A stretch of 64,000 nt of DNA from Chitinophagaceae bacterium (GCA_019638625.1 JAHBTK010000002.1:930001-994000); one strand, 5' to 3'; shown: positions 48,770 to 57,638, numbered from the stretch's first letter. Numbers and translations are program-made. The notes: generated from the letters alone by a model not told the origin.

Positions 48770-49351
48770 ATGTTTTTCCGTGAAATCACTCCCCTGTTTG
48801 TCGTATGCATTATGGGTGTTATCTTCCTGGTAGCCCAGTTCTTTAGATCCAACTACGATTACAATATCGCCGCTTACCTGATCATTTTTATTATTCTTCT
48901 TGTAATCGTCTTTTTTGCAGACAGGTTTTTGGTAACCAAAATTGCCTATAAAACATTATTCATCGGGGAAGCCATTTTTTTAGCTGCTGTTATTCTCTGG
49001 TATGCTTATTCCACAAGTTATACTGCTATTGGTATCGAAACTTCGAAGCCGTATTTTTTCGTGCTTTACACTGATGACGACGGTTTGCAGAAAAAAGATA
49101 TTCCTTCAAAAGGGTTGTTCAGCAAAGAAATTGTGATAGAACGCGACAGCACCATAAAAGTAAATTACGTTTTGTACAATAAGGCGCAAATAGACCCTCC
49201 AAAAAGCTGGAATGGTTATTTTAGTTCGAAAGGCGTTGACACCACCATTAACGGCAAAGCGGCAATATTGCAGATCTACGTACGTGGCGAAGGAATATCT
49301 GCGGAGGAAAAGGATCAATTGCTCCGGGAAGAGATAGAAAAAATAAAATGA
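48770..49351 (+). CDS. Membrane protein of unknown function
   Basis: 193 residues. Three membrane helices at about 7-24, 33-50 and 60-80 are followed by a soluble C-terminal domain (ETSKPYFFVLYTDDDGLQKKDIPSKGLF...) probably outside the cytoplasm. No family was recognised. The leader contains a 9-bp inverted repeat, CAGCTTTTG at 48707-48715 and CAAAAGCTG at 48753-48761, separated by 37 bases, which could fold in the 5' UTR. Confidence 0.75.
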   Translation: MFFREITPLFVVCIMGVIFLVAQFFRSNYDYNIAAYLIIFIILLVIVFFADRFLVTKIAYKTLFIGEAIFLAAVILWYAYSTSYTAIGIETSKPYFFVLYTDDDGLQKKDIPSKGLFSKEIVIERDSTIKVNYVLYNKAQIDPPKSWNGYFSSKGVDTTINGKAAILQIYVRGEGISAEEKDQLLREEIEKIK

Positions 49352-49390
49352 TCATCTTACCTGGTTGTCTCCCGGTTCATTAAAATTTTT

Positions 49391-49643
49391 TTAATTACTT
49401 AATAGAACCTGGCAATACCCATTTTTACCGGTCTTCCATTTGCCTGTGCCTATAATTTTTCGTTTATTATTCTCAAAAACGTGTACAAAATCACCATTTT
49501 CCTGATGCTCTATATAATTCGTTGCATCCTTATTGTTATAACAGTAGTATATGCCAATCACATTATCATTACATGTATTTAAATTTATACATCCGGGTTA
49601 GAACAATACAAAAACAAATAACAATCAATGGTATTTTTTTATT
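49391..49643 (-). pseudogene. Decayed small lipoprotein gene
   Basis: The minus strand of this otherwise empty 426-base gap codes, without a start codon, for a coherent C-terminal segment (49391-49597) containing GCINLNTCND, IGIYYCYNNKDATNYIE, ENGDFVHVF and GTGKWKTGKNGYCQVLLSN before a TAA. Just upstream, in another frame (49598-49643), lies a signal-peptide-like stretch NKKIPLIVICFCIVL with the expected ATG lost. Joining the two by one frameshift would give a lipoprotein of about 84 residues. The composition resembles small secreted Bacteroidota proteins of unknown function. Confidence 0.5.
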
Positions 49644-49711
49644 TCACTGATCGGTTTATTGGATACATGTCATGGATATATTGTTTGATTCCGGATAATG
49701 CATGTTTTAAA

Positions 49712-49750
49712 TATAATAAAATACCCCGCGAAAACATTCCGCGGGGTATT
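49712..49750 (-). terminator. Rho-independent terminator of the aldolase gene
   Basis: A perfect 11-bp stem (AATACCCCGCG at 49720-49730, complement at 49740-49750) with a 9-base loop. Read on the minus strand it follows the gene ending at 49778 and is followed by TTTATTATATTT. Confidence 0.9.
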
Positions 49751-49777
49751 AATATTCTTGTGGAATCAATTACACGA

Positions 49778-50434
49778 TCACTGTTGCATCTTCCGGGCGT
49801 CTTCCAGGAACTTCGCCAAACCAATATCCGTCAGCGGGTGTTTCAGCAAGCCGAGGATCGGATCCAGCGGACAGGTGCAAACATCGGCGCCCAGTTCGGC
49901 CGCCCTTACTATATGAAGGGAGCTTCGGATAGAGGCCGCCAGTATCTGTGTTTTGAATCCCTGTAACGAGTAGATCTGGGCGATCTGTCCGATCAGTTCC
50001 ATACCGTCCCAGTTGCCATCATCTATACGCCCGACAAAAGGGGATACGTAGGTTGCTCCCGCTTTAGCAGCCAGGATGGCCTGACCGGCGGAAAATACCA
50101 GTGTACAGTTGGTTTTGATGCCGTTATCGGTAAACCATTTCAACGCTTTTACACCGTCTTTTATCATTGGTACCTTCACTACGATATTCGGATGGATCGC
50201 GGCAAGCACCTTGCCTTCCGCTATGATGCCGTCAAAATCCGTAGAGATCACTTCCGCGCTTATATCGCCATCCACCAGTTCGCAAATGGTTTTATAGTGA
50301 TTTTTAACTGCTTCATCGCCTTTAATGCCTTCCTTGGCCATTAACGACGGATTGGTGGTAACGCCATCCAGGATACCTAATTCGTTTGCTTCTTTAATCT
50401 GAGCCAGGTTGGCTGTATCAATAAAAAATTTCAT
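49778..50434 (-). CDS. fsa: Fructose-6-phosphate aldolase / small transaldolase
   Basis: 218 residues, the short (TalC/FsaA) type. The Schiff-base lysine is K87 in [20 protein letters not shown] and [11 protein letters not shown] are signature segments. It moves or splits a dihydroxyacetone unit in the pentose phosphate/fructose pathways. Which of the two activities dominates cannot be told from sequence. Confidence 0.92.
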   Translation of the reverse strand: MKFFIDTANLAQIKEANELGILDGVTTNPSLMAKEGIKGDEAVKNHYKTICELVDGDISAEVISTDFDGIIAEGKVLAAIHPNIVVKVPMIKDGVKALKWFTDNGIKTNCTLVFSAGQAILAAKAGATYVSPFVGRIDDGNWDGMELIGQIAQIYSLQGFKTQILAASIRSSLHIVRAAELGADVCTCPLDPILGLLKHPLTDIGLAKFLEDARKMQQ

Positions 50435-50583
50435 GTGTTTAGTTTTTACATTTTTGCCATATGGGATGCCAAAATAATGATTCTTTTTGTGTGATTCAAA
50501 AACATGAACATCTTATGGCGGTTTTTACACGTTGGTAATAGCTGATCTATACATTATTAAGAGCGAATATACTGAAATAAAAA

Positions 50584-50678
50584 GGCAAGTTACTTACATC
50601 GCACCGCTACAACCGCCTACCCTTGCTACCTTCCGGTCCTGGGGGAGTTCAGCAGGAGCTGGTCGTATAAGACTTGCC
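50584..50678 (-). ncRNA. ffs: Signal recognition particle RNA, small bacterial type
   Basis: On the minus strand the segment begins GGCAAGT and ends ACTTGCC, which pair to close the rod. Its tip carries the universally conserved SRP hairpin (CCCCAGGACCGGAAGGTAGC, then AAGGG), bound by Ffh. About 95 bases, like the 4.5S RNA. The remaining 326-base gap 50435-50760 holds only this RNA and its promoter. Confidence 0.93.
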
Positions 50679-50682
50679 ACCG

Positions 50683-50690
50683 CAAAGATA
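50683..50690 (-). promoter_or_regulatory. -7 promoter element of the SRP RNA
   Basis: TATCTTTG on the minus strand, an exact TAnnTTTG, ends 5 bases before the predicted RNA 5' end at 50678, the expected spacing to a transcription start. The -33 element is poor. Confidence 0.7.
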
Positions 50691-50760
50691 ATGAATATCT
50701 CATATTGAAAATGTTGAAAGGGCAGATTCTCCGCATTTGATCATGCCGCGCTTTCAAAAA

Positions 50761-52533
50761 TCACCCGTTTTCCCGGGTAACCTTCGCAAACTGCATCTCA
50801 TATAATTTGGCATAAAAACCCTCCTTCCCGAGCAGTTCGCTGTGCGTCCCCACTTCCTTTATCTCGCCCCTGTCCAGTACCATTATTTTGTTTGCCTTGC
50901 GGATGGTGGACAGCCGGTGGGCGATAATGATAGAGGTCCTGCCTTCTATCAGGGTATCAATGGCGTGTTGTATCAGTTGTTCGCTTTCCGTATCAATAGA
51001 AGAAGTCGCTTCATCCAGTATAAGAATGGAAGGGTTATATAACAGCGCCCTTATAAATGACAGCAACTGCCGTTGTCCAAGCGAAAGAGTGCCTCCTCTT
51101 TCCATTACATTGTAATCATAGTTGCCGGGCAGCTTCATTATGAAATCGTGCATCCCGATCAGTTTGGCGGCATGGATAACCTGCTCCCTTGAAATGTCTT
51201 CGTTCCGCAGGGTCACATTTTCCAGGATGGAACCGGAGAACAGGAACACATCCTGCAAAACCACCCCTATATTGCTGCGCAGGGCGTTCAGCCTGTATTC
51301 TTCTATATCTACATCATCAATTTCTATGGCTCCTTTCCGGATATGGTATAACCGGTTTATCAGGCTGATAACGGAAGTCTTGCCGCTGCCTGTATGTCCC
51401 ACGATCGCCAGCTTTTCTCCCGGCGCTATGCTGAAAGAGATGTTCTTTAATACATAGTTTTCCTCACTATAGGCAAACCAAACATTCTTAAACGCTACTT
51501 TTCCGGCAATTGTTGCGGGTGCATAGGCGCCGTCTTTGGTAATGGTATCATCGTTGTCCAGCACCCTGAAGATCCGTTCGCTGGCTACCATGCCCATTTG
51601 CAGCACGTTGAATTTATCCGCTATGAACCGCAACGGGCGGAACAGCAGGTTGAGGTACAGTAAAAAGGCGATCATGGTGCCTACGGTAGCCTCACCGGCT
51701 ATAGCCCCTTTGGCGCTCCACCATATCATCAGGCTCATGGATATGGCAAGCATTATTTCCACGAAAGGAAAAAATACGGAATAAGCGAAAATGGCCCTGA
51801 TATTGGCGTTGCGATGTTCGCGGTTGATCTTTTTAAATTTAGCGTATTCCCTGTCTTCGGCGGCAAAGGCCTGCACAATGGGCATACCGGTGATATGCTC
51901 CTGCACAAATGCGTTCAGTTGCGCCACCGCATTCCTCACCCGCTGAAAAGAGATATTGACACTGTTGCGGAACCAGCGGGTAACAATGACCAATACAGGC
52001 AAAATAAGCAGGCAGATAAGCGTTAGTTTCCAGTCGGTGGCAAACATTACCGCCAGTATGGCAATGATGGCCAACATATCCGCGATGATGGAAATGAGTC
52101 CTTCCGAGAAGATATCGTTCACCGCTTCAATGTCATTGATCGTCCTGGTGGTAAGGGTTCCGATAGGAGTTTTATCAAACTGGGAAAGGTTGAGATGTAA
52201 AATCTTTTTATATACGGACGTGCGGATATCCTTAACCACCGTTTGCCCCAGCCAGGAGGTGATAAAGGAAAAATAGAACCGGAGAGCGGTTTCCGCCAGC
52301 AAAAGACCTATTTGTATGCAAGTGATGATCACCAGCGCATTCAGCAATCCCCCCCGGATATATTTATCAACGGTAAGTTGTATAAGCCAGGGCCGTACCG
52401 GCGACAACACCGCCAGTACAATTGCAAGCACCACGGACAGGATCAGGCTGCCCCTGTATGGTTTTGCATAGGAAAAAACCCGCTTCAGCAATTTGAGATC
52501 GAATACCTTTTTCGACGGAGCCTTAACTGACAT
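50761..52533 (-). CDS. ABC transporter, fused permease/ATPase (MsbA-like)
   Basis: 590 residues from the ATG at 52533; 52554 is possible. The N-terminal 310 residues are a type IV exporter membrane domain (six helices). The C-terminal nucleotide-binding domain has Walker A GHTGSGKTS, Q-loop VLQDVFLFSG, signature LSLGQRQ, Walker B ILILDEATSS and H-loop IIAHRLST. It acts as a dimer and probably exports lipid or drugs. Confidence 0.92.
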   Translation of the reverse strand: MSVKAPSKKVFDLKLLKRVFSYAKPYRGSLILSVVLAIVLAVLSPVRPWLIQLTVDKYIRGGLLNALVIITCIQIGLLLAETALRFYFSFITSWLGQTVVKDIRTSVYKKILHLNLSQFDKTPIGTLTTRTINDIEAVNDIFSEGLISIIADMLAIIAILAVMFATDWKLTLICLLILPVLVIVTRWFRNSVNISFQRVRNAVAQLNAFVQEHITGMPIVQAFAAEDREYAKFKKINREHRNANIRAIFAYSVFFPFVEIMLAISMSLMIWWSAKGAIAGEATVGTMIAFLLYLNLLFRPLRFIADKFNVLQMGMVASERIFRVLDNDDTITKDGAYAPATIAGKVAFKNVWFAYSEENYVLKNISFSIAPGEKLAIVGHTGSGKTSVISLINRLYHIRKGAIEIDDVDIEEYRLNALRSNIGVVLQDVFLFSGSILENVTLRNEDISREQVIHAAKLIGMHDFIMKLPGNYDYNVMERGGTLSLGQRQLLSFIRALLYNPSILILDEATSSIDTESEQLIQHAIDTLIEGRTSIIIAHRLSTIRKANKIMVLDRGEIKEVGTHSELLGKEGFYAKLYEMQFAKVTRENG

Positions 52534-52655
52534 AATGAGGCGGTAAAGGTACATAAACTACGGGAACCGGTTTTGGCTCCATTGCTCTGCTTATTTTTCT
52601 CCTAATTTTTGATAAATTAGGAAGCATTAGGACATTACTTGTTTTGGAAATATCG

Positions 52656-52715
52656 TATTTTATTGATTTTCAAGTTGCTTTGAAAACCTGGGGTTTCCAG
52701 GTTTGGGGAAGTTGG
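52656..52715. repeat. Left copy of a repeat flanking the DUF4143 ATPase gene
   Basis: TATTTTATTGATTTTCAA at 52656-52673 is identical to 54070-54087. After it both copies show TTTGAA, then GGGTTTCCA, then a hairpin. Here the hairpin is AAACCTGG with its complement CCAGGTTT (52684-52704). It lies just past the 3' end of the ATPase gene and may double as its terminator. Confidence 0.6.
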
Positions 52716-52744
52716 ATATTCGAAGCCATTTTATCTTTCAGCGC

Positions 52745-53956
52745 CTATACGGCATCCAACTTCAGAAACTCGCGGATAAAAATATGTCTTATCCCTTCAT
52801 GCGTGTTTCCGTCAAAGTGATCGTATGAGACCACCAGTTTGGGATAATTATCTTTGATGCGAAGCAGGTTCCCGAATTCCCGGTCAATAGTAGACTGGTT
52901 TTCCAACCGAAGCGCCACCTGTACATATAGCTTCTCTCCTCCGCGATCACAAACAAAGTCTATCTCTTCAGCATGCAGCGTTCCTACCTTTACGTCATAA
53001 CCAAGAAAAAGCAGATGGTTGTAAACTATGTTTTCCAATAGCTTGCCTTTATCCTGTAAACGATATCCTGTAATGACATTACGGATCCCGGTATTCTCAA
53101 AATAGAACTTGCTGCCAATCTCAAATATCCGGCGACCGGCAATATCATAGCGGCTTACTTCATGAATAATGTATGCGTTGGCCAGGTAGCTGGTGTATTG
53201 CAGGATTTGATTATGCGCCAACCTGATATGCTGAGACTTCAAAAAGTCACTGATACGTTTTGCTGAAAAAAGGCCGCCGATATTATCCGCCAGGAACATT
53301 ACCAGCTTTTCCAGGAATTGGGAGTTTCGCAAGTTGTACCTGCTTACCACATCCCGAAATACAATAGTTGAATATACGCTATTCAGGTATTCAAATACGT
53401 GGTCTGTTAAAGGCAGATTGATCAGGTAAGGCAGGCCTCCGTATTTGATATACAACTCTAACGATTCATCATTATCCGTAAGATCATGAAAAGATAGGAA
53501 CTCGTCATAAGAGAGACTGTAAATAGTAAACTCAACATATCGCCCGCTAAGATAAGTGGCCAGTTCTCCCGAAAGGATTTTGGCATTGCTTCCTGTTATA
53601 TAAAGATCATTATTCTCATCCAGCAAGAGTGACCGCAAAGCTTTCTCAAAGTCCCGGATATCCTGTATTTCATCAATAAAAATAGCATTCCGGGTATCTT
53701 GTTTTAACTGGGTATGCACATAATCAATCAAACCCGGGGCATCCCTGATCATATCAAACTGAAAATCCTCCTTGTTAATGTAGATGATGTTGGTATCAGG
53801 GTGTTTCTCCCCGATCTCCTTCATCAATTGGTATAAGAGATAACTTTTTCCAACCCTTCGCTGCCCCGTGAGCACTTTTATAAGATTTTTGCCTATAAAT
53901 GGACTTATCTTATGGATGTAATGATCTCTCCGGCGTATATTTTCTGGAATTTTCAT
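52745..53956 (-). CDS. AAA ATPase with DUF4143 domain
   Basis: 403 residues. Walker A GQRRVGKS is at 31-38, Walker B in AIFIDEIQDI near 91-100, and a sensor-like YITGSNAKIL near 122. The central part has the family segment LSYDEFLSFHD, GGLPYLINLP and STIVFRDVVSRYNLRN. The C-terminal third is the DUF4143 domain (RIFEIGSKFYFENTGIRNVI, EIDFVCDRGGEKLYVQVA), which resembles a PD-(D/E)xK-type fold. These ATPases are often multicopy in Bacteroidota and their role is unknown. The gene lies between two related repeats. Confidence 0.9.
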   Translation of the reverse strand: MKIPENIRRRDHYIHKISPFIGKNLIKVLTGQRRVGKSYLLYQLMKEIGEKHPDTNIIYINKEDFQFDMIRDAPGLIDYVHTQLKQDTRNAIFIDEIQDIRDFEKALRSLLLDENNDLYITGSNAKILSGELATYLSGRYVEFTIYSLSYDEFLSFHDLTDNDESLELYIKYGGLPYLINLPLTDHVFEYLNSVYSTIVFRDVVSRYNLRNSQFLEKLVMFLADNIGGLFSAKRISDFLKSQHIRLAHNQILQYTSYLANAYIIHEVSRYDIAGRRIFEIGSKFYFENTGIRNVITGYRLQDKGKLLENIVYNHLLFLGYDVKVGTLHAEEIDFVCDRGGEKLYVQVALRLENQSTIDREFGNLLRIKDNYPKLVVSYDHFDGNTHEGIRHIFIREFLKLDAV

Positions 53957-54020
53957 AAATTGTAAATATATTTACAATTTATTAATTTTTTTACAAAATT
54001 GTAAGTATACTTATGAATTT
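53957..54020. promoter_or_regulatory. Two palindromes abutting the DUF4143 ATPase start
   Basis: 53957-53980 is a perfect 24-bp palindrome with half-site AAATTGTAAATA, directly adjacent to the ATG. A second, imperfect palindrome at 53996-54020 starts AAATTGTAAGTA and contains a perfect TAAGTATACTTA core. The shared half-site AAATTGTAA(A/G)TA suggests a repeated operator for an unidentified regulator. Confidence 0.6.
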
Positions 54021-54069
54021 ATATCCAATACTTAGAATTACGCTCCTCTTACCTCTTTCTCATAATTTT

Positions 54070-54137
54070 TATTTTATTGATTTTCAACCAATTTTGAAGG
54101 ACTTAGGGTTTCCAACCTGCCGAAGGTTGGAAACCCT
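54070..54137. repeat. Right copy of the repeat, ending in a perfect 14-bp hairpin
   Basis: It begins with the 18-base block shared with 52656. The hairpin is AGGGTTTCCAACCT at 54105-54118 and its exact complement at 54124-54137, with a 5-base loop, followed by TTTT. It could act as a terminator on the plus strand, but no plus-strand gene lies upstream of it. Confidence 0.65.
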
Positions 54138-54172
54138 TTTCATTTTCTCTCGTATTTTACATCTTTAGCATA

Positions 54173-54180
54173 TATGTTTG
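54173..54180 (+). promoter_or_regulatory. -7 promoter element of the MHS transporter gene
   Basis: TATGTTTG matches TAnnTTTG exactly. The start codon at 54190 lies 9 bases downstream, so the mRNA leader would be only a few bases long. Confidence 0.5.
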
Positions 54181-54189
54181 CCACTTATT

Positions 54190-55467
54190 ATGCAGGATGA
54201 TGTCAAAAAAAGGATAAAGGCCATTACGGGCGGCTCTATCGGAAACCTGGTGGAATGGTACGACTGGTACTGCTATTCCGCATTTGCCCTGTATTTCTCC
54301 CCGGTGTTTTTCCCCAACAGCGACCGGACGGCACAGTTGCTCAATGCCGCAGGAATTTTTGCCGTGGGCTTCCTGATGCGCCCCATAGGCGGCTGGTTGT
54401 TTGGCAGCATAGCCGATAAAACAGGAAGGAAAAAAGCAATGACACTTTCCATCCTGCTGATGTCCTTTGGTTCCTTGCTGATCGCCTGTACCCCTTCCTA
54501 TAATACCATCGGCATAGCGGCGCCGGCATTATTGTTTATTGCCCGCCTGCTGCAGGGATTGAGCGTGGGAGGTGAATACGGTACTTCGGCTACTTATCTC
54601 AGTGAGATGGCTACTCCCGGCAGAAGAGGGTTTTACTCCAGCTTCCAGTATGTGACGCTCATCGGGGGGCAATTGATCGCCCTGGGCATCCAATTGCTGC
54701 TCCAGAAAGTATTACTTACCAGTGAACAGCTTCACGCCTGGGGCTGGCGTATTCCTTTTGTTGTCGGCGCCCTGCTGGCAGTTGTCGCATTATATATCCG
54801 GAGTAATCTTGATGAGACCTCTTCTTTTACGGAGGAAAATATGCGTAAAGAAAATAAGGGACGTATAAAAGAACTGTTGAGGCATCCCAAAGCGATTGCC
54901 ACGGTGGTAGGACTGACCCTGGGCGGTACCATCGCTTTTTACACCTATTCCATTTACATGCAGAAGTTCCTGGTGAACACCGTAAAGCTTTCCATTGATC
55001 AGAGTACGGTAATATCCTTCTTCAGCCTGCTGTTTTTCGCCTTACTGCAACCCCTGTTTGGGCTGCTATCCGACAAAATAGGCCGGAAGCCTTTGCTAAT
55101 CGGTTTCGGTGTATTGGGCACCCTGTATACGGTACCCCTGCTCACGGCTATCAGCCGGGAAACGACGATGAGCGGGGCCTTCCTGTTGATCATGTGCGGG
55201 CTGCTGATCGTAAGCGGTTATACCTCTATCAACGCCGTGGTAAAAGCGGAGTTGTTTCCTTCGGAAATACGGGCGTTGGGGGTGGGGCTGCCTTACGCGC
55301 TCACAACAGCCGTTTTTGGCGGTACCGCAGAATTTGTAGCCCTTTGGTTTAAACAGCAGGAGCGTGAAAGCTGGTTTTACTGGTATGTTACGATCTGCAT
55401 TATGATATCATTGCTGGTATACAGCTTTATGAAGGATACCCGGAAACATTCAAAAATCACGCACTAA
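54190..55467 (+). CDS. MFS transporter, metabolite:H+ symporter (MHS) family
   Basis: 425 residues from the ATG at 54190, with 12 membrane helices. The first helix segment (ITGGSIGNLVEWYDWYCYSAFALYFSPVFFP), FLMRPIGGWLFGSIADKTGRKKAM and LQGLSVGGEYGTSATYLSE are typical of alpha-ketoglutarate/proline/shikimate permeases. The protein takes up a small organic acid or betaine with protons; the substrate cannot be assigned. Confidence 0.92.
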   Translation: MQDDVKKRIKAITGGSIGNLVEWYDWYCYSAFALYFSPVFFPNSDRTAQLLNAAGIFAVGFLMRPIGGWLFGSIADKTGRKKAMTLSILLMSFGSLLIACTPSYNTIGIAAPALLFIARLLQGLSVGGEYGTSATYLSEMATPGRRGFYSSFQYVTLIGGQLIALGIQLLLQKVLLTSEQLHAWGWRIPFVVGALLAVVALYIRSNLDETSSFTEENMRKENKGRIKELLRHPKAIATVVGLTLGGTIAFYTYSIYMQKFLVNTVKLSIDQSTVISFFSLLFFALLQPLFGLLSDKIGRKPLLIGFGVLGTLYTVPLLTAISRETTMSGAFLLIMCGLLIVSGYTSINAVVKAELFPSEIRALGVGLPYALTTAVFGGTAEFVALWFKQQERESWFYWYVTICIMISLLVYSFMKDTRKHSKITH

Positions 55468-55536
55468 TACGGGAAGCAGGGAAAGACAATTTACAACGAA
55501 GGCATTTCAGTTCCCGTGAATATGCGGAAGACATTA

Positions 55537-55938
55537 TTACCGGGTTAAGTCATCAAAATCCTTTCCGCAGTGGAAACAATGATAGGTTTTTTTGATGCTG
55601 ACACTGTAGCCGGAGAAAAGATAAGATATAATATTGCTTATCCAGTTGCCTGATTTTGCAGGATTGCTGATATATTCTACTTCGTGAGAGCCACAGGAGG
55701 GGCAAACAAGTTGTTCTTTACGTTCCCTGTCAAACTCCTCCAGCAGTTTACGTGCCTGCCAGATATGGTCCTCCGGCACTTCCAGTTTGATGCCTCCCAA
55801 TGCATTGGTAAGTATCGGGTCGATGGTAACGGTAAACTCATCCCTTAAAAAACAGGGAATTCCTTCGTTCTGCAGCTTGCCCAGCAGGATATTTGCTTCT
55901 ATATAGTTGTCGAAACTCCTGACCGGGATCAGATTCAT
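55537..55938 (-). CDS. DUF2007 protein with zinc ribbon
   Basis: 133 residues. Residues 5-72 form the DUF2007 fold (IEANILLGKLQNEGIPCFLRDE, GGIKLEVPEDHIWQARKLLEEF). Two CxxC pairs follow (LVCPSCGS and YHCFHCGKDF), likely binding one zinc. The function is unknown; PII-like signalling is sometimes suggested for DUF2007. The dnaN gene is 5 bases upstream, so they are co-transcribed. Confidence 0.85.
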   Translation of the reverse strand: MNLIPVRSFDNYIEANILLGKLQNEGIPCFLRDEFTVTIDPILTNALGGIKLEVPEDHIWQARKLLEEFDRERKEQLVCPSCGSHEVEYISNPAKSGNWISNIISYLFSGYSVSIKKTYHCFHCGKDFDDLTR

Positions 55939-55943
55939 GATAT

Positions 55944-57059
55944 CTACTGGTTTAGCATCAGTGGCATGGCCAGCATCAGCAGGTCTTCATTTTCTTCTTT
56001 TTCCACCGGCAGTACAATGCCGGCTTTGGAAGGGGTGGACAATTCGAGTACCACTTCCGGGCTGGAAGTAGCCCCCAGCAGCTCCACCAGGAATTTGGCA
56101 TTGAAAGCGATCTGGATATCTTCTCCTTCATAGGAACAGCTCATCCTTTCGTTGCCCTCAAAGCTGAAGTCAACATCCTGGGCTGCCAGTTGCAGTTCCG
56201 CCCCGCTGATCGTAAGCGCCACCTGGTTGGTACTTTTGTTACTAAAAACACTCACCCGTTTCAGGGCGTTCTGAAAGTCCTGGCGGTTCACGGTCATTTT
56301 GTAGGGGTTTTCCGCCGGTATCACCACCTTATAGTCCGGGAACCGGGCGTCTATCAGGCGGCAAACCAATTCCGTTTTGCCATGATCCACAAACAGGTGA
56401 TTATTGTTATAAGAGATCTTCAGTTCATCGTCGTTATCCGGTAAAGCGCTTTTCAGGAGGTTGAGGGGTTTCCTGGGAACGATAAAGGAATGTTTTTCCG
56501 GGCAGTTCACATCTGTTTTACGATACCTTACCAGGCGATGCGCATCTGTTGCCACAAAAGTGATGGATTTTTTGTCCAACTCAAAATAGACCCCGGTCAT
56601 GGCAGGGCGCAGATCATCATTACTCACGGCAAACAGCGTTTTGTTGATTGCTGTTACCAGTGAAGAGGAAGTCATGGTGAACTGGCTGGCGTCCTTTGTT
56701 TCCGGCTCCTTGGGGAAGTTGTCCGGGTTTTCTCCCATTACCTTATACTTACCATTGTCGCTGGTGATCTCTATTCCAAAATTCTTTTCTATGGTAAAAG
56801 TCAGGGGTTGATCCGGCAGGTTTTTGAGGGAGTCTATCAGTATTTTGGCAGGAATACAGATCTTCCCCGTTTCCCGGGATTCTATATCCATATGAATTTT
56901 CATAACGGTCTCAAGGTCGGTTGCCACTACCGTCAGCCTGTTTTTTTCTATTTCAAACAAAAAGTCTTCCAGTATAGGCAATACCGTATTGGCGCTGACA
57001 ATTCCGCTGATATGCTGCAGTTGTTTCAGTAAAGCTGAGGACGAAACGATGAACTTCAT
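55944..57059 (-). CDS. dnaN: DNA polymerase III subunit beta (sliding clamp)
   Basis: 371 residues from the ATG at 57059 (MKFIVSSSALLKQLQHISGIV); an upstream ATG at 57086 adds nine residues unlike the family. It has three repeated clamp domains with the family's VVATDLETVMKI, FVATDAHRLVRYR and the C-terminal LAMPLMLNQ, which corresponds to the conserved PMRL end. It encircles DNA as a dimer. Here it is not next to dnaA or recF. Confidence 0.96.
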   Translation of the reverse strand: MKFIVSSSALLKQLQHISGIVSANTVLPILEDFLFEIEKNRLTVVATDLETVMKIHMDIESRETGKICIPAKILIDSLKNLPDQPLTFTIEKNFGIEITSDNGKYKVMGENPDNFPKEPETKDASQFTMTSSSLVTAINKTLFAVSNDDLRPAMTGVYFELDKKSITFVATDAHRLVRYRKTDVNCPEKHSFIVPRKPLNLLKSALPDNDDELKISYNNNHLFVDHGKTELVCRLIDARFPDYKVVIPAENPYKMTVNRQDFQNALKRVSVFSNKSTNQVALTISGAELQLAAQDVDFSFEGNERMSCSYEGEDIQIAFNAKFLVELLGATSSPEVVLELSTPSKAGIVLPVEKEENEDLLMLAMPLMLNQ

Positions 57060-57146
57060 AAAACCAAAAATAATTGAATTTGGCAAATATAGAATTATAA
57101 GGCAAATCCCCCTAAATTTTTGGCGGGGATTCCAACCTGATGAGGG

Positions 57147-57638
57147 TCACCGGACTGGGTTCCGGCCGGACCTTACTTTCAGCGACCAGGTAAAGGTAAA
57201 CTCTGCTACCAGCTCACCTTTATTGTTAGTGCCGGTGGATTTAACGGTGATGGTGTTGCTGCCGTTCATTTCTATTACTTCTTCTACGGCATCCCTGAGG
57301 GCGATCCCGTCTTTACATACAAAAGTGGTGATATCAACAGCTTTTTTATAATATTCGGCGGTCATCCCGGTGATCAGCATCGACACTGAAGGTTTGCGTT
57401 TATACAAATGCGCCATCACCAGCACACCGGTACTCATTTCGGCCCCCATTGCCAGGCAGGCAAAATAGGTAGACCGGAACGGATTCCTGGAAAACCATTT
57501 GTAGGGAACCGTCACCACGCTCTTTTCTTCAGTAATACTTTTTATGCGAACTCCGGAAAATAACGCAGCAGGCAGGTTTTTGAGCAGGAATAACCTGAAC
57601 TTCAGCGGACTTGTCAACATCCGGATAAACGCGTTCAT
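57147..57638 (-). CDS. DUF4442 (thioesterase-like hot-dog) protein
   Basis: 163 residues with the DUF4442 pattern: PLKFRLFLLKNLPAALFSGVRIKSI, the NPFRSTYFACLAMGAEMSTGVLVM segment and a long final strand (GELVAEFTFTWSLK). It is a probable hot-dog fold relative of acyl-CoA thioesterases; activity not established. Divergent from uvrB. Confidence 0.82.
   Translation of the reverse strand: MNAFIRMLTSPLKFRLFLLKNLPAALFSGVRIKSITEEKSVVTVPYKWFSRNPFRSTYFACLAMGAEMSTGVLVMAHLYKRKPSVSMLITGMTAEYYKKAVDITTFVCKDGIALRDAVEEVIEMNGSNTITVKSTGTNNKGELVAEFTFTWSLKVRSGRNPVR

Noticed and set aside
49628..49966. 112-residue plus-strand open frame at the end of the aldolase gene
   Set aside because: It overlaps the aldolase terminator and coding region on the opposite strand and has no family likeness.
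52745..53956. The AAA/DUF4143 gene as an IS21-type helper ATPase or a toxin-antitoxin pair
   Set aside because: There is no transposase or partner gene and no inverted terminal repeats, and the C-terminal domain is the DUF4143 type.
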